A stretch of DNA of 64,000 nucleotides from Distichodus sexfasciatus (lineage: Eukaryota; Chordata; Actinopteri; Characiformes; Distichodontidae). Positions within the stretch are counted from its first letter, which is position 1; each line of letters begins with the position of its first letter. Under the pieces are notes generated by a model, which saw nothing but the letters and a program-made list of their open reading frames with translations, made no database searches and was not told the origin of the DNA. The stretch spans positions 38,063-102,062 of the forward strand of contig JAVGVS010000500.1 in the NCBI GenBank assembly GCA_032718565.1, given 5' to 3'. Both the position numbers and the translations under genes were made by a program. This document shows, one piece after another, positions 10,703-22,449 of the stretch.

Positions 10703-13700
10703 CTGTGAAGAAAATGAAAAAAAAAAAAAAAACCACGTAAAGGGTTGTGTTTGTGAGGAAGAGAGGAACAGAGAGGAAGAAAAAGAACAGGATTAACTCC
10801 AAAGACATAGAGATGTTATTAATTCCATATTTCTCCAAGGACAATGGATAATAGTTCAGTAACAGCTCTAGACTCTGGAGGTTTTGATCGCAGAGAGTCA
10901 CACCTTCAGAGCATTTGCCCTGCCACACAGGCAAGCCATGTGCTTTTCCACACACTTCTGGAAAAGATGTTATAATATGTGTTCTGCACACTACTTGCAG
11001 CCTCCTCTAGAAATCTCACACTGTAGTGAAAGTAAGGCTGTGTCTTAAATCACAGCATATAGACCATACTTACATTATACTTTACATACACCATCAAGTA
11101 TATTGATTTTCTAGAATAGCATCATCTCACACTTTAACCTTTTGTACTAATAAAGAAGTGAATAAATAACGGATTACTACTGCAACTATCCTTGACTCTT
11201 TTTTTTCCCCTATCATAGCGTCCATCTGCTTTCTGCTGGGTGGCTCAGGCTGTAGCTGCTGAGCGCGCAATTTTCCACAATAAAGTTTTTAGCAGCTTTA
11301 ATACATCATGCAGGTATGAGCAGAACACTAACTTGTGAATGTGTACTAAAACAGCTTAGTGTACAGAATTTCTGACAACATATTTGATCTCTGTAATTTC
11401 TGTATCTGCATGAGGGCTCACGTGGAGGGGCTTCGTTTCCACCTAAAATGGAAGTCGACAAATAACTATACAGTATGAAATATACATGCAAGTGTAGAAC
11501 CGGTTGGTATTTTTTGTGTATTAAGTGATAGTGAGTGATTATTTGTCATTGTAAAAACACCACAGCACAGTACACAGTGCAGCACAACGATGTGTGACCT
11601 CTGCGACTGATCAATTGATCCAGTGGGCAGCTTACGGCCAGTGCCCGGGGAGCAGTGCTTGGCGACGGTACCTTGCTCATGAGTACGTCTGTGGTTCATT
11701 TTCCAGTCCTGGATTCGAAGGTGCACGCTTTCCGATCACAGGGTGAACTCCCTGACCGAAGCTACCAACAGCCCCAAGGATTTATGCTGGACTAAAAATT
11801 TTGAGTCTGTGCTCATCTAGTAATCCTTATCAAATACAAAGGAAATGAGTTTTCTCTATCCAGTCTGAAAATCACAACTCTAAAATATGAAATAATTACT
11901 GGTGGGGATTAATATGTATGTTTCGCTGGAACTGATGAAGCATACAAACAAGGTTTCATTATAATAAACCAAATCATTAAAAATATTTTATTTCATGTAT
12001 ATAAGGGCACCTGTTCCAGAGACCGAGGCTCAGTGGCAGACTCTCACATTTGTCATGCTGATTATATCTTTCACATTACTGTGGTCCAAGGCCTTTCTGG
12101 GAGAGACCAAGAATAAAAAATGCAACAGAGATTATCAAAGGGCCTTGGCCAGCTAAGCGGCTGCTTTCTATGTCCTGCGCCTGGAGCACCAGCACAGTTG
12201 CCAAATGGAACAAAATAAATTTCCGCTTGCAGAAAGTAATTCACGACCTACTGAAATGGGTTTTTTTAATATTCTCAAATCTCTTGGCAGTTTTCCCTTT
12301 TCACACATATCCGTTCCAGCAGTGTTTAGTGTGGCTGCGAAAGCCTTTAAAAATATCCCAAATGTAGTCTTTGTTGGAATGAGGATGAAATAGCAAAGCA
12401 CAAAGACCCTGATATTTTGTGGCAAACCTTGGTGTATAAATCTGTTCAATTAAACCATAGGAAATCACAGCTATGCTCCAATCATACTGGGTTCCCTGTG
12501 TTCCTCTCTTGCAAAAGTGGCTCCTTGCAGGGCTAATGACCTTTTATTCAGAAAACAAACAAACGTGGAAAATCATAATGCTATTTTCATTCATTCATTC
12601 ATTCATTATCCGAACTGCTTAATCCCAACTGGGGTCGCAGGTGGACCGGAGCCTATCCCAGGAACGTTCGGGCGCAAGGCGGGGACCAACCCTGGGCAGG
12701 TGCCAACACACCGCAGGGCACACAGGCACACACACAGTCACACACACATCCACACCTTACGGGGCCAATTTAGAGTCGCCAATTAACCTATAGTGCATGC
12801 CTTTGTACTGTGGGGGGAAACCGGAGCGCCCGGGGAAACCCACGCAAACATGGGTAGAGCATGCAATAATGCTATTTTAAAAGACATAATAAAAACAGTG
12901 TAGTGTACCTGTAGCTGGTCCAACTTGTCCATTACCTTCACCTTCTCCTCTTTAGCAGGCAGTAACTGCTTTAGGCACAGAGAGCTCTGTGGACTGGGCT
13001 GGCTCCAAACCATTAAGCTAATTTCCTGTGCCTGGAGGCATACAAAAGACACGGCTAAAATACTTTCACAATATGGTGTCAAATGATATGCACTAAATTC
13101 AAGAAGTAGCATATGTGACGCTCCACGGCAAAACCAGTCGCTTGTCGCAAATTTTCAAAATTGAGTTATCATGTTTTCATGAAAGGGTATAAATTAACCT
13201 TCGAAATGATACCTACATCGAATGAATCAGCTGACGTATGACTGAGATATCAACATTCAAAGGAGTCAGGTTTCTCCTGTCACGCCAAGTGAGAAACGGA
13301 AAAATCTGCCTTTGAAGTTGACTATCGCCGTAGCACTCACAGACGCTTGGTGCGGTCGCGGCTACGTTTGCATTTACGGTAGCCTACGCTGCATTCACAG
13401 CCACACGGATAGCCTACCTGCGTTAGGTTAACTGAACTCGGGAGACGAAGATGGATTCCGGAGAAATATCTTCACGCTAGTCAACCAGTGGATTTACCGT
13501 AAATATTGAAGTAGAGCGGTCAAAACAGAAACTTTTAACATTCTGCTGGAATTGAATTCCTCACCTCAAGAAAGTCACGTTTTTAGGATGGAAAGGGTAA
13601 GTTTTCCAGCGAAATTTATTCACAACAGTACAGTATAGACCTTCCACTGTTTCAAAACACTAAAAACAAAAAATCCAAAATTTTACCCCACGCAACATAA

Positions 13701-15771
13701 ACGCTCGTTTTTCTCGGAAACCTCTGTTGCGACAAGCAACCTTGAGAAAGGGAGAAAAATAATTGGTGATTTATGTATAATTTAAAATAATATACTGTAT
13801 ATTGACGCATGTCTGGTGACGATGTATGTTGAATCTTCTATAGATTTAAAGTTTGTTTCAAAGGATATCTGTGTAAGTTCTCGGTTGAACGGGACATTAT
13901 GATCTTAACTGATGATTCAAAGGCGACTGCACTTCCTTTCAATTTCTTGAAGAATTTTCATCCAAAATACTTCTTCAGTTCTAAAAGTCCGATGGGGAGT
14001 TCCAGGTATTTATCTCCTAGTGGGGCTGTCAACTTAAAAGTGGTCATTGACCACACCCTGTTGTTCAGCAGGTCGTTAGGGTCACACGGGACAAGATGTG
14101 AGCCATTTACAGGCGGTGGCCCCTCACATTTTAATTCCCTGAGAAGGGATTTCAAGACTGCGTTATAGGTGGCTGATAATTGGCGTCTTAAGTCTCTACC
14201 TTTACTCCTCTCTCAAATGACCTGTCTTCTATGTCCAAAATGTGCACATCTGTATCTCTAAAAGAGTGTCCCTTATCTTATCCTGATTGCCTGGGTCTCA
14301 TGTGTTGTGTGATGTGTCTGTGGAGTGGTTGCTTGATTTCTTGAATGCTTGGAGTCCAAGCATTCCTCACTGCTTCGTACAGCACACGCCATATTGCTCA
14401 GCTTGTGCTTAGGATTTTTGTTCTTGGGATGAACCAGTCTCTTTCTGAGGGATTTACTGAGTCTGAAGTGCACTGGGACGTTATGCTTGGAAATAAATCA
14501 TAGCTTCTCTGACAATTCTGCCACACACGTGAGGACAATGTTGTTGCGACTCTTCTGTTCCTCACTGTTTGCTTCTTTTCTGCCTTAATAAAGATCCACT
14601 TTAGATCACCACATATTTTGTTCTCTTGACAAGTCCTTCTTTCTTGGAGGTAACTTTCTCTGCACGATATTTTAAAGCTCTGAAGACTCCAAGTTTATGT
14701 TCCAATGGGTGGTGAAACTCAATGATCAGTGTGTGTAAGTTTTCTGTAAACTTAGGGTGTTTTCACATATAGTCCTCTTTAAAGGAACCGAACTCAGTCC
14801 TCTACAAGTGCTCCAAAAAGTGGACCAACAGAAAGGGAACTCAGTTCTTCTTATGTTCACACTGTGAGTCCATTTGAAAGGGGACTTAGTTCTCTTTCTG
14901 CTCCACTTCAGCTCAGATGGGACCTCAGTCCTTTTTCTGTTCATACTTAATTCTAATGGAGCTCTCAGACCTATACTACTTTGCATTCTGGGTCGTTTTC
15001 AATTCGAACAAAAACTGTCGAAGCGAACCAGGAGCGCTTTGTGTTCATAAGGCGTGAGTTAAACGAACCAAGCCACGGACTTTAAGCGAACCGGATTTCG
15101 ACCACCTACCGATACCGTACTTTGAAACTGAGAGGTATGACATCATTTCTTGCGTCAGTCTTCGTATAACTTTGCGTGACATAACGTTATAGATCAACCG
15201 GAGCATTCATGCTGTCACAAAAAGTTATATGAGACCTGGCACAGGAAATGACGTCATACCTCATACCTCTGACAATGTTTCCAGCTAACTCGTTTGTGTG
15301 CAGTGTAAAATCTGTTCATCATTTCAATATCAGGTCAATACAGATGATGCGTATTTTAGTGTTTTTATAGAAAGCCCAGACTGGTAGAAGTCAACGAAAT
15401 GCATACAATCTCACATAGGCTTTAGAACAAGTTGTGTGTGAAGCTTTCAAAATAAAATACTCTACCCTCAAGTTTTGATACCGCAGTCTCATGTGACGAA
15501 TCCTATTCCTCGCCTCAGCGGCTTTTAATTGACCAACAAGCGTGTCTTGGCGCAGTTTATCCGAATCAGGAAGAGGGTGTTTCTCTCTTTCTCTTCTTTC
15601 TTGAGCCAGATGTGCACAAATCCGCTGTCTCGAAGCCTCCATCCATCTTTTCGTCTCCTTGGAGGGCTCAGTGTAAGCCAGGTATCGAGCTTTGTGTTGA
15701 GGGCACATCCTTTTCAAATCTGCACCTGCAGTCTGCATCTGCTTTTTGTCTGCCTTTGATTGCTCTGTCAT
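10643..15771 (-). CDS. lkaaear1: LKAAEAR motif-containing protein 1, 3 coding exons
   Basis: Join of 15771-15466, 13031-12909 and 10702-10643 on the minus strand (306 + 123 + 60 nt, 162 residues plus stop). All junctions are phase 0 and follow GT-AG. The literal motif LKAAEAR lies at residues 82-88 in QLKAAEARNRIRHMRLRYQ, which names the family. Residues 40-66 are rich in charged amino acids and probably helical. The C-terminus reads KRRVEEILDDDKGLTILRR. The function of this small family is not established. There is no signal peptide or membrane segment. The frame stays open about 17 codons upstream of the chosen Met, with a possible acceptor (ATTGCAG) there, so an extra 5' exon is possible. 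Introns 1 and 2 are about 2.4 and 2.2 kb and carry transposons, but the exons are intact. Confidence 0.8.
11531..11775 (-). repeat. tRNA-derived SINE (family A)
   Basis: Full-length but diverged copy in lkaaear1 intron 2. Tail GTGAGTGATTATTTGTCATT at the left, GGTACCTTGCTCATGAGTAC in the body, and a tRNA-like head at the right. Confidence 0.8.
12588..12865 (-). repeat. tRNA-derived SINE (family B), (GAAT)n tail, 13-bp TSD
   Basis: Starts with (ATTC)n and continues GGGTCGCAGGTGGACCGGAG and GGGCGCAAGGCGGGGACC. ATAATGCTATTTT flanks both sides (12575-12587 and 12866-12878), a perfect 13-bp target duplication. The insertion ends about 30 bp from the donor of lkaaear1 exon 2. Confidence 0.85.
12909..13031 (-). 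CDS. lkaaear1: lkaaear1 coding exon 2
   Basis: Acceptor GTATGCCTCCAG| precedes GCACAGGAAATTAGC, and donor CTACAG|GTACAC follows. It encodes 41 residues beginning AQEISLMVW and ending VMDKLDQLQ. The exon is a multiple of three and phase 0 at both ends. Confidence 0.8.
13114..13736 (+). mobile_element. TA-flanked MITE (TGTGACCCTCCACGG family), copy 1
   Basis: The left end TGTGACGCTCCACGGCAAAA follows a TA. The body matches three other copies (42877, 58472, 61549) over about 620 bp. The right end has lost the final ~14 bases of the inverted repeat after GTTGCGACAAG. It lies in lkaaear1 intron 1. No open frame. Confidence 0.8.
13900..14745 (-). pseudogene. Penelope-like retroelement fragment (C-terminal GIY-YIG region)
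   Basis: On the minus strand several broken frames together resemble the C-terminal part of Penelope-like elements: HFRLSKSLRKRLVHPKNKNP and KHKLSNMACAVRSSEEC (about 14365-14470), then RQLSATYNAVLKS (about 14135-14175). This part of the family holds the linker and GIY-YIG endonuclease. Frameshifts and stops separate the pieces, so it is inactive. It sits in lkaaear1 intron 1. Confidence 0.65.
14748..15110. repeat. remnant of a TIR DNA transposon
   Basis: AGGGTGTTTTCACATATAGTC at the left resembles the ends of a widespread fish DNA transposon type. The interior has repeated GGAACCGAACTCAGT-like and CGAACCAAGC-like blocks. The matching right end is not seen, so the type cannot be fixed. Confidence 0.4.
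15131..15266. repeat. imperfect inverted repeat (foldback)
   Basis: GAGGTATGACATCATTTC and CGTATAACTTTGCGTGACAT on the left pair with GTCACAAAAAGTTATATGAG and GAAATGACGTCATACCTC on the right. This gives arms of about 55 bp around a short loop. It is probably a small foldback element. Confidence 0.5.
15466..15771 (-). CDS. lkaaear1: lkaaear1 coding exon 1
   Basis: Begins with ATG at 15771 (context AGGAAGATGA) and ends ...RYQNLR with donor AGG|GTAGAG. It carries the LKAAEAR motif. The open frame runs on into the intron to 15391, but those residues are not expected in the protein, because the next exon continues the family pattern directly. Confidence 0.75.
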
Positions 15772-15829
15772 CTTCCTAATGTACAGTTTTGGATCAGTGT
15801 GTCCAAATTCTGCAATTTCACAATTTATT

Positions 15830-16390
15830 CAACATTTGGTTATTTAATTTCTTTCTCATTTAGAACAAAACGCTGAAAGGCTGGTAAAACTAATTTATTT
15901 GTTTAACTTGAAATGATCTTTAATCAGACATATAATCTGGTCTACATTATGGTTGTTTGTGGCAAAAATGATTCCTATGGATTACAGTAAAAAGCCGGTG
16001 GTGGTGGTCCAAGTGCATAAGAAGACAACTTGTAAAAGTGTACATGTACATGTAGTATTAAGTGTTTTACGGGGGAAAATTAAGTGATGTATATTTTTCT
16101 TTTAGTGAATATACAGACATGTTAACAATAATGCGGTCTTTGAAGTAACTTAAAGGTTTTCCCTAATATAAAAGTTAAATGAAAGTTAATACTTACAGCA
16201 GTCTAGACGGTCTTGTTTAGTATTGTTGTCATAGAAGCCTTTTTGTTCATTGTTTGTTGGGAGAACAGCTTGTAGTTCCTGTCAGTTGTGCTTTGTCTCC
16301 TCCTTTCTCGAACGTATCTGTGGGGCAGATTTTTCATTTGTATTGCTTCAACAGAGTTTGGATTTTTAACTTACTGACGATACACCCAAT
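15830..16390. other. region upstream of lkaaear1
   Basis: Should hold the lkaaear1 promoter or a 5' exon. I see no CpG island or obvious promoter motif. Confidence 0.4.
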
Positions 16391-16606
16391 GTGCAAGTTA
16401 TTTGTCATTGTGAACAAACCACAGCACAGCACAGCACGCAGTGCACCACAACAAAATGTGACCTCTGCATTTGACCCATCTGTGAAGGAGCAGTGAGTAG
16501 TGGCCAGTAGTGACCAGTGGACAGTACCTTGCTCATGAATACCTCAGTGGTACCTTTACCACACAGCGTGGGACGAACGCCCTAACCATTACACTACCAA
16601 CTGCCC
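16391..16606 (-). repeat. tRNA-derived SINE (family A), partial
   Basis: TTATTTGTCATTGTGAAC tail, GTGACCTCTGCATTTGACCC body, and head CCATTACACTACCAACTGCC. Internal deletions. Confidence 0.8.
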
Positions 16607-17160
16607 TAAATGTAAACCCAAACACACACAATGTATTTCGTAAGCAAGTTACCCATTATGAGGTGGAGCAGGACAGGTGGAGGTTTGTGTTTTTGCACTG
16701 GATTTTAGTACATTTTACTTAGTAGATATAGTGATAAATTGTGTCAATAAATATTAAAGGCAAATACAGACGTGAATCTTCCGGCAATTAACATCGCAAG
16801 AAGCATCATGCAGTAAATGTAGAAATGTTGATTTTTAAATTTTATTGAAGTGGAGTGCAGGAGTGAAATTATAGTTCTATTATATATGTAACTATTATTG
16901 CTCCATGTCTTCATCATTATCATGTTTAAGACTGAGAGGCCCAATATGACCCCACTATATATGACCCCAGTATGTCCACTTCACCCCTCATATTCAAAAG
17001 TAATGAATTCCTCATGTCGCACTGCAGTCTTGCAATCTTAAGAAAGAAAGCTAAGCAATTTGAAATGGTCATATGGCAGTCAAGTCCTGGGATATGTTTT
17101 GGACTGGGCAAATAAGATAGATAAGTCAGTGGCTTTGCAGCTAAACATATATATACTGTA
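16607..17160. other. unannotated stretch
   Basis: AT-rich, nothing recognised. Confidence 0.5.
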
Positions 17161-17438
17161 GGGCGGCACGGTGCCTCACAGCGACAAGGTCCTGGGTTCG
17201 ATCCCCGGCTCGGCCATAGGGCCTTTCTGTGTGGAGTTTGCATGTTCTCCCGTGTTCGCGTGGGTTTTATGTGAAATAGGTTGATTGGCGGCTCTAAATG
17301 TGAATGTGAGTGTGATTGTGTGAGAGCATGTGCCCTGCGGTGTGTTGGCGCCTACCCAGGGTTGGTCCCTGCCTTGCTCCCGTAAGTTCCTGGGACAGGC
17401 ACCGGTCTCCCCGCGACCCTAGCTGGGATACATGAATT
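17161..17438 (+). repeat. tRNA-derived SINE (family B)
   Basis: The head GGGCGGCACGGTGCCTCACA is followed by the B-box-like GGGTTCGATCCC. The body has TGTGTGGAGTTTGCATGTTC and the end CGCGACCCTAGCTGGGATA, with a decayed GAAT tail. The head shows a deletion that removes part of the A box. Confidence 0.8.
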
Positions 17439-18492
17439 ATCTCAATTGCACATTTCAGTATTTTATCTTCTCTCGGCACAACCAATTTAACGCTTTATAA
17501 ACTGTAACGCTTTATAAACTTTGTTGAAGAGAGCCAAAATCTGTGCACAGTGCACAGATACTGCCTAGCCAAGGTAAAGGCCATAGTGCGCACTGCAATC
17601 TTGCATTCAGTGCAATGAGTGCTACACTAGTCCTCTGGGAAACTGTCACAAGAACGCACCAGCTAAGGTTTAATAGCTATGCCCTGTAATGCCATATTGA
17701 TCTCACTTGCCACAATGAGAAAAGTTTATCCGTTTCTAGCAGATAAAGTCCCTTGATCTCCAGGCACGGGATTGCCTCCCGATTGCTGCGATCCATGTAA
17801 GATTGCTACTGCCACCTTCTGGCTGCAAAGAGCAACTTTATAAACGCATGTTGAAATGTGAAGAGACCGGAACGACACGAAACAAAATTTTGGTTTATTC
17901 ACTGTAAGTGATGTCTGCCCCTGATTAAGCTGAGCTTTGGACTGAACCACATTGTCAATAGTGACTCACCACAGAAAAGCCTTTTAGCCTGTCCCCTTAA
18001 TCTGCCTCTGGGAAAGCAGCCATTGGACATACGCTGGCTGCTCAGAATGCTCTGGCAGCGTGTAATGTTAATGTGACATTTTATTCCATTTGTTCCTTGT
18101 TGCGCTTCTACCCATTTGGTGTTTTGGCTAATTTCGTTTGGTTACATACAATTTAGTTTCTCGTCCAAACTGCTCCGTAGCGTTTTTATTACTTTTGCTG
18201 TCCATCTTGTGGATACGTATTTTCTTAAGAAAAGCTCAGAAGACAAAGCCTCCATAATAGAGTTGGGGTTTTATTAGGAACTTGCCATTTCATTCACACA
18301 CTTACCCTGTGAACACAGTAGGAGTGTGACTGTAAAATGCCAGTCCAGATCCAGGAGGGACTACCTGATCCAGACTCTAGCTTCAGGTCTTCACAACAAA
18401 CCCCTAATTACTAGATCAGATTCACTAGAGTTTTAACTTACCACACCCTCGACTGCCTGTATTTAAGGAGCAAAATGTAATATTGATACCAT
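17439..18492. other. unannotated stretch
   Basis: Contains short duplicated phrases (AACGCTTTATAAACT twice near 17490-17520). No exon or bounded repeat was seen. Confidence 0.5.
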
Positions 18493-18951
18493 CACTGCAA
18501 AAAAATCTGTACAAGTGTAATTGACTTGAATTCAGCATTTTAATCTTGTTACACCATTTTTTGGATTTATTTTCTTGGTAAGACTGAATATTGTTTAGAT
18601 TATTTGACTTGTTTCAAGATAATTTATCTTGAGTTATCCTACCTAGGTAATACAACTAATTTTGAGCAGTTTTTTCTTAAAACAACCAACATTGGTAAAG
18701 GAGTTGTGTTAACAGGTAGACTGTAAGTATATTTTTACTTGTTTCAAGAGAATTGGAGAAAAAAAACTAGTATATTCTGCTTAATTTAAGTTGTGTATGC
18801 TTAGTCTTTGAGTATTTTTTTCTTGTTTTAAGAAATCTTAGCAAGTGCAATTTTCTTGCTGCACTGGCTGATAATTTTGCTTGAAATAAGTATTTTTTTT
18901 CCCAAAAATAGTAATTTTTTTCTTATTTTTAAAAAGGCATTTTTTGCAGTG
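18493..18951. mobile_element. CACTGCAAAAA-ended MITE, copy 1
   Basis: The ends CACTGCAAAAAAA and TTTTTTGCAGTG are inverted repeats. The 459-bp interior is AT-rich without an open frame. Flanks GATACCAT and ATTAGCAT agree at 5 of 8 positions, a possible decayed 8-bp duplication. Nearly identical to the copy at 50135-50587, so one transposition is recent. Confidence 0.75.
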
Positions 18952-20235
18952 ATTAGCATTTATGTAGCTTTCATGTTTATGGTACACATGAAAATATAGA
19001 GCAAAAATTCTAAAACACTCTAAAACATTCTTTTAAAAAAAAACATCTCCATTGTTTATTTTTCTTCCTCGTGAAACATTTATCACTTGCTGCTCCAAAA
19101 ATCAGAGTGCATCTATTGAGAAACATATGTACTGTCATGCCCCTATGCCGGGCTAGACACATTACTTCTCCAGTGGTTGTTAACAGGCTTTTGAGGGCGG
19201 TGAGAAAGCCATTTGTGCCAGAAAGAGATTAGACTGCAACAGAGCCTGGGGTTGAACTGTAATTAGTGCATTCTGCAGGCTGCTTTTTCAATTCCGTCTT
19301 CTGTCAGCATGTGGCGAACACCGATTTCCCAGCATAGGGAGCAAAGTTCAAGGCTCTTCATCAGCATGGATAACGTGGCACTGAATGCAAACATCTGTTT
19401 TCACACGCAGCAATGTGTATGTGTCTGTGTTTGTATGTGAGACAGCGGGTTTTCCTCTCTCGCTGAAGGATGGGTTTGCTGCATGCTTCAGCTTGAAACA
19501 TATTTGTATATTTTTGAACTATTGCTTGCTCTCCAGATGGAAATAGTTTGCCATCATCGCCCACCTGCTCTGCTGACATTTCCACAAGTACCAGGCCCTT
19601 AATAGAAGGTTCAGCATTCATAAAAGAGGGCCCTATGCTAGTTACAGTGGCCCCTGGCATTTTCAGAAGTCACATTGATCTGCATAGCTTTGGGCAGAGA
19701 GTATGGAACTATGGACGCTCTTATCTTCTCAACAGTCTCATTTTGAGAACATGGCTGCATGTACTGAGTGCATGTTAAATGGCATGTCTGCCTGTGAGTG
19801 ATGGACGATGATGAGGAAAGAGTGGTCAGAATGAGTGAGAGGGGAACGTTGGAACTTCCAATCGATACATACAATAGAATTCCATCAACAGACAATTACA
19901 AACCAATGAGGCTTTCCACAAACTCGTGTGAAAGACCAAAATGAGCACTGCAAGTGACAGAGAATAGGCCTACTAATGAATCTAGCCAGAGCTGTATAAA
20001 ACATATTATTGGAAGATGACGTACATAACAACCCACGCTCAAATCTAAGCCAGTACCAGATAAATAGGGAGGGTTATGTCAAGAGCCGCATCCGGATTCT
20101 TGGATAATACATATACTATAGCCTTGTCCTGGAAAGTTAAAAAAAAAAAAAAAAAAACAACAACAGTAGATGTAGAATAATAGTGTAGATCAGCAGAAAT
20201 GTATTACATTCCCCATAAAAGAAAACGTTGATAAC
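18952..20235. other. non-repetitive stretch, possible conserved non-coding DNA
   Basis: No repeat was recognised in 19085-19900 and several short frames are open on both strands, but none has splice sites. Could be conserved non-coding sequence (inference only). Poly-A near 20138-20157. Confidence 0.35.
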
Positions 20236-20432
20236 ATATCATATAATTATGACAAACTATTTTGTAATTATGATATAAGATACTGTATTTATGAGAAAAG
20301 ATCCAGTAGTTATGAGAAAAGATTTTGTAATTATGAAAAGATTGCATAATTACGAGAGTCTCGTAATTACAAGAAAAGATCCCGTAATGACTAGTTCGTG
20401 ATCATATAATTACGAGAAAATATCTCTTGTTT
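20236..20432. repeat. decayed minisatellite, about 20-bp unit
   Basis: Repeated variants of TAATTATGAGAAAAGAT appear at least seven times (for example GTAATTATGAAAAGATTG and GTAATTACAAGAAAAGAT). A local palindrome ATTACGAGAGTCTCGTAAT lies near 20349-20367. Confidence 0.7.
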
Positions 20433-22449
20433 TCTTTGGTGAATATAATGTGCTTCTGCATAGTGTAGATTAATTGTTAAATCGTTCTGATTTTCAGTTG
20501 GAATCCCAGTTCTCGAGGTGACAATATCTAGCAGGGTTTTCCTCTTAACTGATGAGTCTCTACAGGCCTGGAATCTATCTGAATGGAAACCTTGATGGAT
20601 TACCAAACATAAGCACCAGAATATCTTCTCAATTATTCAATAATTTAGTAAGTTACTAGTGTTTTTGTACCTTTTCTCATCATGGAACATCCACTGTTAA
20701 CAGTCCAGACTGTTGGCATTGGAGACTATAACCTGTTGTCATTTACACTTTGTTTCAGTTTTATTCATGTTCATTCATAGCTTGATATTTTTGGATGGCG
20801 GCCTACACTTGACCTGCCATTGACAATGAAGTGTACAGTATAAATCCTCATTAACACTGGTGTGACTGCACTGGTGTGAAGTGAGACACCCACTATGATG
20901 GCAGTGCTTGAATTTTTAGTTTTGAATGTATCCACTAGATGAAATGCATATTTCTGCAGACTTCTCACCTGGATTTCTCCATCAGAACTGACATAAATAT
21001 ATTGATCAGCAGAAATATTATATGACCAACATCAAAGAACTGAGATGGAGTAAAATCCATCACTATTACGCTTTGCTCAGCACTGCAAGCAAACACAAAC
21101 ACTGACTTCTAACAAGTAAAGCGACTGCTATGTGTAATGTATTTGTCTTTTGAGTCTAAAACAGTTTTGCATATTGAAGGCTTGGATTCAGTTTGCTTGG
21201 AAATAGGAATTATAGTTATTATCGAAATTTTTAGATTCTTTCATCAATTCACATTAGCTTTTTTGCTGTGTAGCATTTTGGACCACTCATACATCTGCTA
21301 GCACCAAGTCAGATTTCTAAAAAGTACTATTCAGAGTTTGGAGAATACCTATTATACGTGTGAAAAATCACAAAATGTTCACAGTTATAGCTAAAAGTGA
21401 CATGCTTTGGTTCTGAAATTTGTTCCTGTTCAAACTTGTGTTTTCTGTATAAGGACTGAGTGGACTTTAATTTAAAATGACTAAAATGAACTTTAATGGA
21501 AGTCAATGATTGAAGACCTTCAGTAGCAAATGACTCAGCTCTCCATTCATCTCTAGAGCCATATGGGATGTGAACATGAACAGCTAAATTAAAAAAATAA
21601 TAAAAAAAATATATATAACATCTTCTGGTGAAAAATGACCTGCACTTTCACCAGGTAATCCCATTTTCGGTTAGAGCTGCTCTAATGCATATAGCATGTG
21701 TGGTTGCGCTGGAGTTAATGGAAAGAATTTGTAGTGACAGCAGGTGCATGTTGGAAAGCAGAACTTTTACATTCACAGCTCCTGGGAAATGATGTGACTT
21801 TTAAACTGATTAAGTGTTATAGTCTGAGGGAAAAATGAATTAGCTATAAATCAAGGAAAGTAGGACTACTCAAGACTAACTCTCCCATAGGTGCCAGTCT
21901 CACGTGGGAAGGTGAAAATGTATGACGTCAACTACAACTGGATTCATAAGTTCCTTTGGGAAAGGATCAGAATTGTATTCCATTTGCGAAGCCGGTTTCT
22001 GCCGTGAGAAAGAGGTCCACTTAACTTGAAGTGCGTCTTGCTCTCAAATGTCTACTGCTGGTTTCGGATACTCCTGGATTTGGGTTAAATCTTAATGCGT
22101 CGCCTCTTCACGTGGGTATAGTGATGAACGTTAAAAAGCCAGTAAGATGAAAACTTTAACACTGATCCAACCAGAACCTCTGGGCAACATGCCAAGAATA
22201 TGTTTTAACAGACATAAAGGAAAAGTTTATGAAGATTTTACATTGCCTCCCTGCTTGTTTTAAGGCATGTTTTAGTGACAAGAAATAATGGCATAAATAT
22301 AACTGCAAGCAGTGATTACGGGAGCCATGCAGTTTGCAGCTTATCAGTTTTTTATGAATTGAAGTAGGCCTACATATATGTTGAGATTTGATATCTTTCA
22401 TCTTTTTTTCTATGTATTTACGGTTCAAAACTTATTAGGCTAACTTTAA
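20433..22449. other. unannotated stretch, 2 kb
   Basis: AT-rich, no bounded repeat or exon recognised. Confidence 0.5.
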
